Shown in pieces: positions 6,242-7,274 of a stretch of DNA of 7,274 nt. The translations under genes and the position numbers were made by a program. The stretch comes from SIG578 sp045655125. Lineage in GTDB: Bacteria; Bacillota; Clostridia; Oscillospirales; Ruminococcaceae. Under the pieces are notes generated by a model that searched no databases, was not told the origin of the DNA, and saw nothing but the letters and a program-made list of their open reading frames with translations. The stretch spans positions 1 to 7,274 of the forward strand of contig JAZOOR010000034.1 in the NCBI GenBank assembly GCA_045655125.1, read 5' to 3'. The first letter of the stretch is position 1. The number at the start of each line of letters is the position of its first letter.

Positions 6242-7027
6242 ATGAAACTTGCAGGTTTTGTAGGAACAGGAAAAATGGGCGGAGCGCTCGCCTCTGCCGT
6301 TATTAAAAAGGTTGGCGGCGAAAATGTATTGCTCGCTGATGCAATGATAGAAAAAGCAGCGGCTCTTGCAAAAGAGTATGGCTGCGAGTGCGCTACCTCA
6401 AATGAGGTGGTTGCAAACTGTAAGTTTGCGTTTTTAGGTGTAAAGCCTCAAGTAATGAGCGCTGTGGCCGATAGCATTAAAGCTGATGTTTCGGATAAAA
6501 CCATACTCGTTTCAATGGCGGCAGGCATTTCTATAAGCCGCATTGAGGATATGTTTGGAAAGCGCCCTATAATCAGAATTATGCCCAACACTCCTGCTTC
6601 GGTATGTGAAGGTATGATACTTTACACCGCGAATGAGCTTGTAAATAAAGAGGATTTAGAGGAGTTTTGCGATATTCTATCTCTTTCAGGCAAGCTCGAC
6701 GCACTTGACGAAAAGCTTATCGACGCGGCAAGCGCAGTTTCGGGCTGCGGTCCTGCCTTTGTTTATCTCTTTATTCAGGCAATGGCAGATGGCGGCGTTA
6801 AATGCGGTCTTCCCAGAGATAAGGCTCTCGCCTACGCCGAGCAGACAGTGCTTGGAGCAGCAAGGCTTGCCATAGAATCGGGAGAGCACCCCGAAAAACT
6901 CAAAGACGATGTTTGCAGCCCCGGCGGCACCACCATTGAGGGCGTTCGCGCTATGGAAGAGGGAAGCGTGCGCGCCGCAATGATAAACGCGGTCACCGCC
7001 GCATTTGAAAAATCCAAAAAACTTTAA
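6242..7027 (+). CDS. proC: Pyrroline-5-carboxylate reductase
   Basis: Reduces pyrroline-5-carboxylate to L-proline with NAD(P)H, the last step of the pathway. The 261 residues match the usual family length. The N-terminal Rossmann domain carries the dinucleotide motif GTGKMG (8-13), then LGVKPQ (65-70), SMAAGIS (91-97) and IMPNTPA (113-119). The helical dimerisation domain carries SGCGPAFVY (167-175), in which the family-typical residues before GPAF bind substrate, and the ProC signature around SPGGTT (226-231). The ATG at 6242 follows the proA stop by 12 bp with AAGGAAG at 6228-6234 as ribosome binding site. It is the last gene of the operon, closed by the hairpin at 7035. Having proC in the same operon as proBA makes the unit self-sufficient for proline. 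Confidence 0.96.
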   Translation: MKLAGFVGTGKMGGALASAVIKKVGGENVLLADAMIEKAAALAKEYGCECATSNEVVANCKFAFLGVKPQVMSAVADSIKADVSDKTILVSMAAGISISRIEDMFGKRPIIRIMPNTPASVCEGMILYTANELVNKEDLEEFCDILSLSGKLDALDEKLIDAASAVSGCGPAFVYLFIQAMADGGVKCGLPRDKALAYAEQTVLGAARLAIESGEHPEKLKDDVCSPGGTTIEGVRAMEEGSVRAAMINAVTAAFEKSKKL

Positions 7028-7034
7028 TAAAAAC

Positions 7035-7070
7035 AAAATGGCGGCAGGAATTTTCCTGCCGCCATTTTTT
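7035..7070. terminator. Bidirectional intrinsic terminator between proC and the VanZ-like gene
   Basis: A perfect 16-bp inverted repeat (7035-7050 with 7053-7068) with a G/C-rich core GGCGGCAGG. It is flanked by Ts on the plus strand (7065-7070) and, read on the minus strand, by TTTT-G-TTTTT. It begins 8 bp after the proC stop and lies about 25 bp beyond the stop of the convergent gene, so it can end both transcripts. Confidence 0.92.
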
Positions 7071-7093
7071 AATTAGAACAACACGCACAATGA

Positions 7094-7274
7094 TTATTCA
7101 AATATGTTTAAGATCTTTTTTGGAGTTAGCTTGTATATAGCATATCCTATTATTCCGCCAATAGTATTTAAAATCAGATCGTCTATATCAACATTTCTGT
7201 ATTTGTATCCAATGCCTATGCCAATTATATGCTGAGCAAGTTCTATCGCAAAAGAAAAAGCAACGACGAATATT
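7094..7274 (-). CDS. VanZ-like family membrane protein, C-terminal part only
   Basis: The minus strand is open from the right edge to a TAA at 7096-7094, giving the last 59 residues of a protein whose start lies beyond the window. The piece begins in a hydrophobic helix holding FAIELAQ, followed by RNVDIDDLILNTIGGIIGY and a short lysine-containing tail. The E..Q pair in the helix, the R..D..D segment and the N-T-x-G-x-x-x-G-Y helix are characteristic of the VanZ-like family, named after a teicoplanin-resistance accessory protein. Most members are chromosomal proteins of unknown function, and nothing here suggests a van cluster. It is convergent with proC and shares its terminator. I recognised it by motif only. 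Confidence 0.75.
   Translation of the reverse strand, partial: IFVVAFSFAIELAQHIIGIGIGYKYRNVDIDDLILNTIGGIIGYAIYKLTPKKILNIFE

Noticed and set aside
6686..7036. 116-codon minus-strand frame opposite proC
   Set aside because: It would start inside the terminator hairpin after proC and is antisense to the conserved ProC C-terminal half; a shadow frame.
7094..7274. Glycopeptide resistance (van) cluster suggested by the VanZ-like fragment
   Set aside because: VanZ-like proteins are common in Firmicutes outside van clusters. The only neighbour in view is proline synthesis, and no vanHAX-type gene is present.

Overview
The window looks like an ordinary chromosomal stretch from a low-to-moderate GC Clostridia-type Firmicute (Oscillospiraceae/Ruminococcaceae-like is my best guess). 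The basis is the AT-rich intergenic DNA, near-consensus sigma-A promoters, strong AAGGAG/GGAGG Shine-Dalgarno sites, GTG starts, U-tract intrinsic terminators, a leader attenuator and the protein sequences. No mobile element, CRISPR array, tRNA or rRNA is visible.

Layout. The left half is transcribed on the minus strand. At 4034-3003 and 3010-1745 lie two overlapping, paralogous CNNM/CBS (CorC/HlyC-like) membrane proteins, read from a promoter at 4072-4100 and closed by a terminator at 1694-1726. After a fresh consensus promoter (1633-1662) and a leader of about 160 nt comes a uracil permease (1465-77), closed by a very GC-rich terminator at 25-61. The right half is transcribed on the plus strand: a complete proline biosynthesis operon proB-proA-proC (4198-7027), read from a promoter at 4138-4166. 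It ends at a long symmetric hairpin (7035-7070) that can also stop a convergent gene, the C-terminal part of a VanZ-like membrane protein that enters from the right edge on the minus strand.

How the genes work together. ProB (glutamate 5-kinase without a PUA domain), ProA (gamma-glutamyl phosphate reductase) and ProC (pyrroline-5-carboxylate reductase) form the whole glutamate-to-proline route. The two CNNM proteins are probably a cation (Mg2+-type) transport or regulatory pair made together by translational coupling. The uracil permease is a separate salvage unit with its own control.

Most interesting region. The permease leader (about 1626-1466, minus strand) shows a complete three-state attenuator: a sensor/anti-antiterminator hairpin, an 8-bp antiterminator pairing and an intrinsic terminator, with mutually exclusive pairings. 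The arrangement resembles PyrR-controlled pyr attenuators, but the hexaloop does not match the PyrR consensus well. The 7-nt bulge of the sensor hairpin is also complementary to a tandem GGGGUUA repeat just upstream of the ribosome binding site. I found no clearly novel protein system in this window; this leader is the best candidate for a second look.
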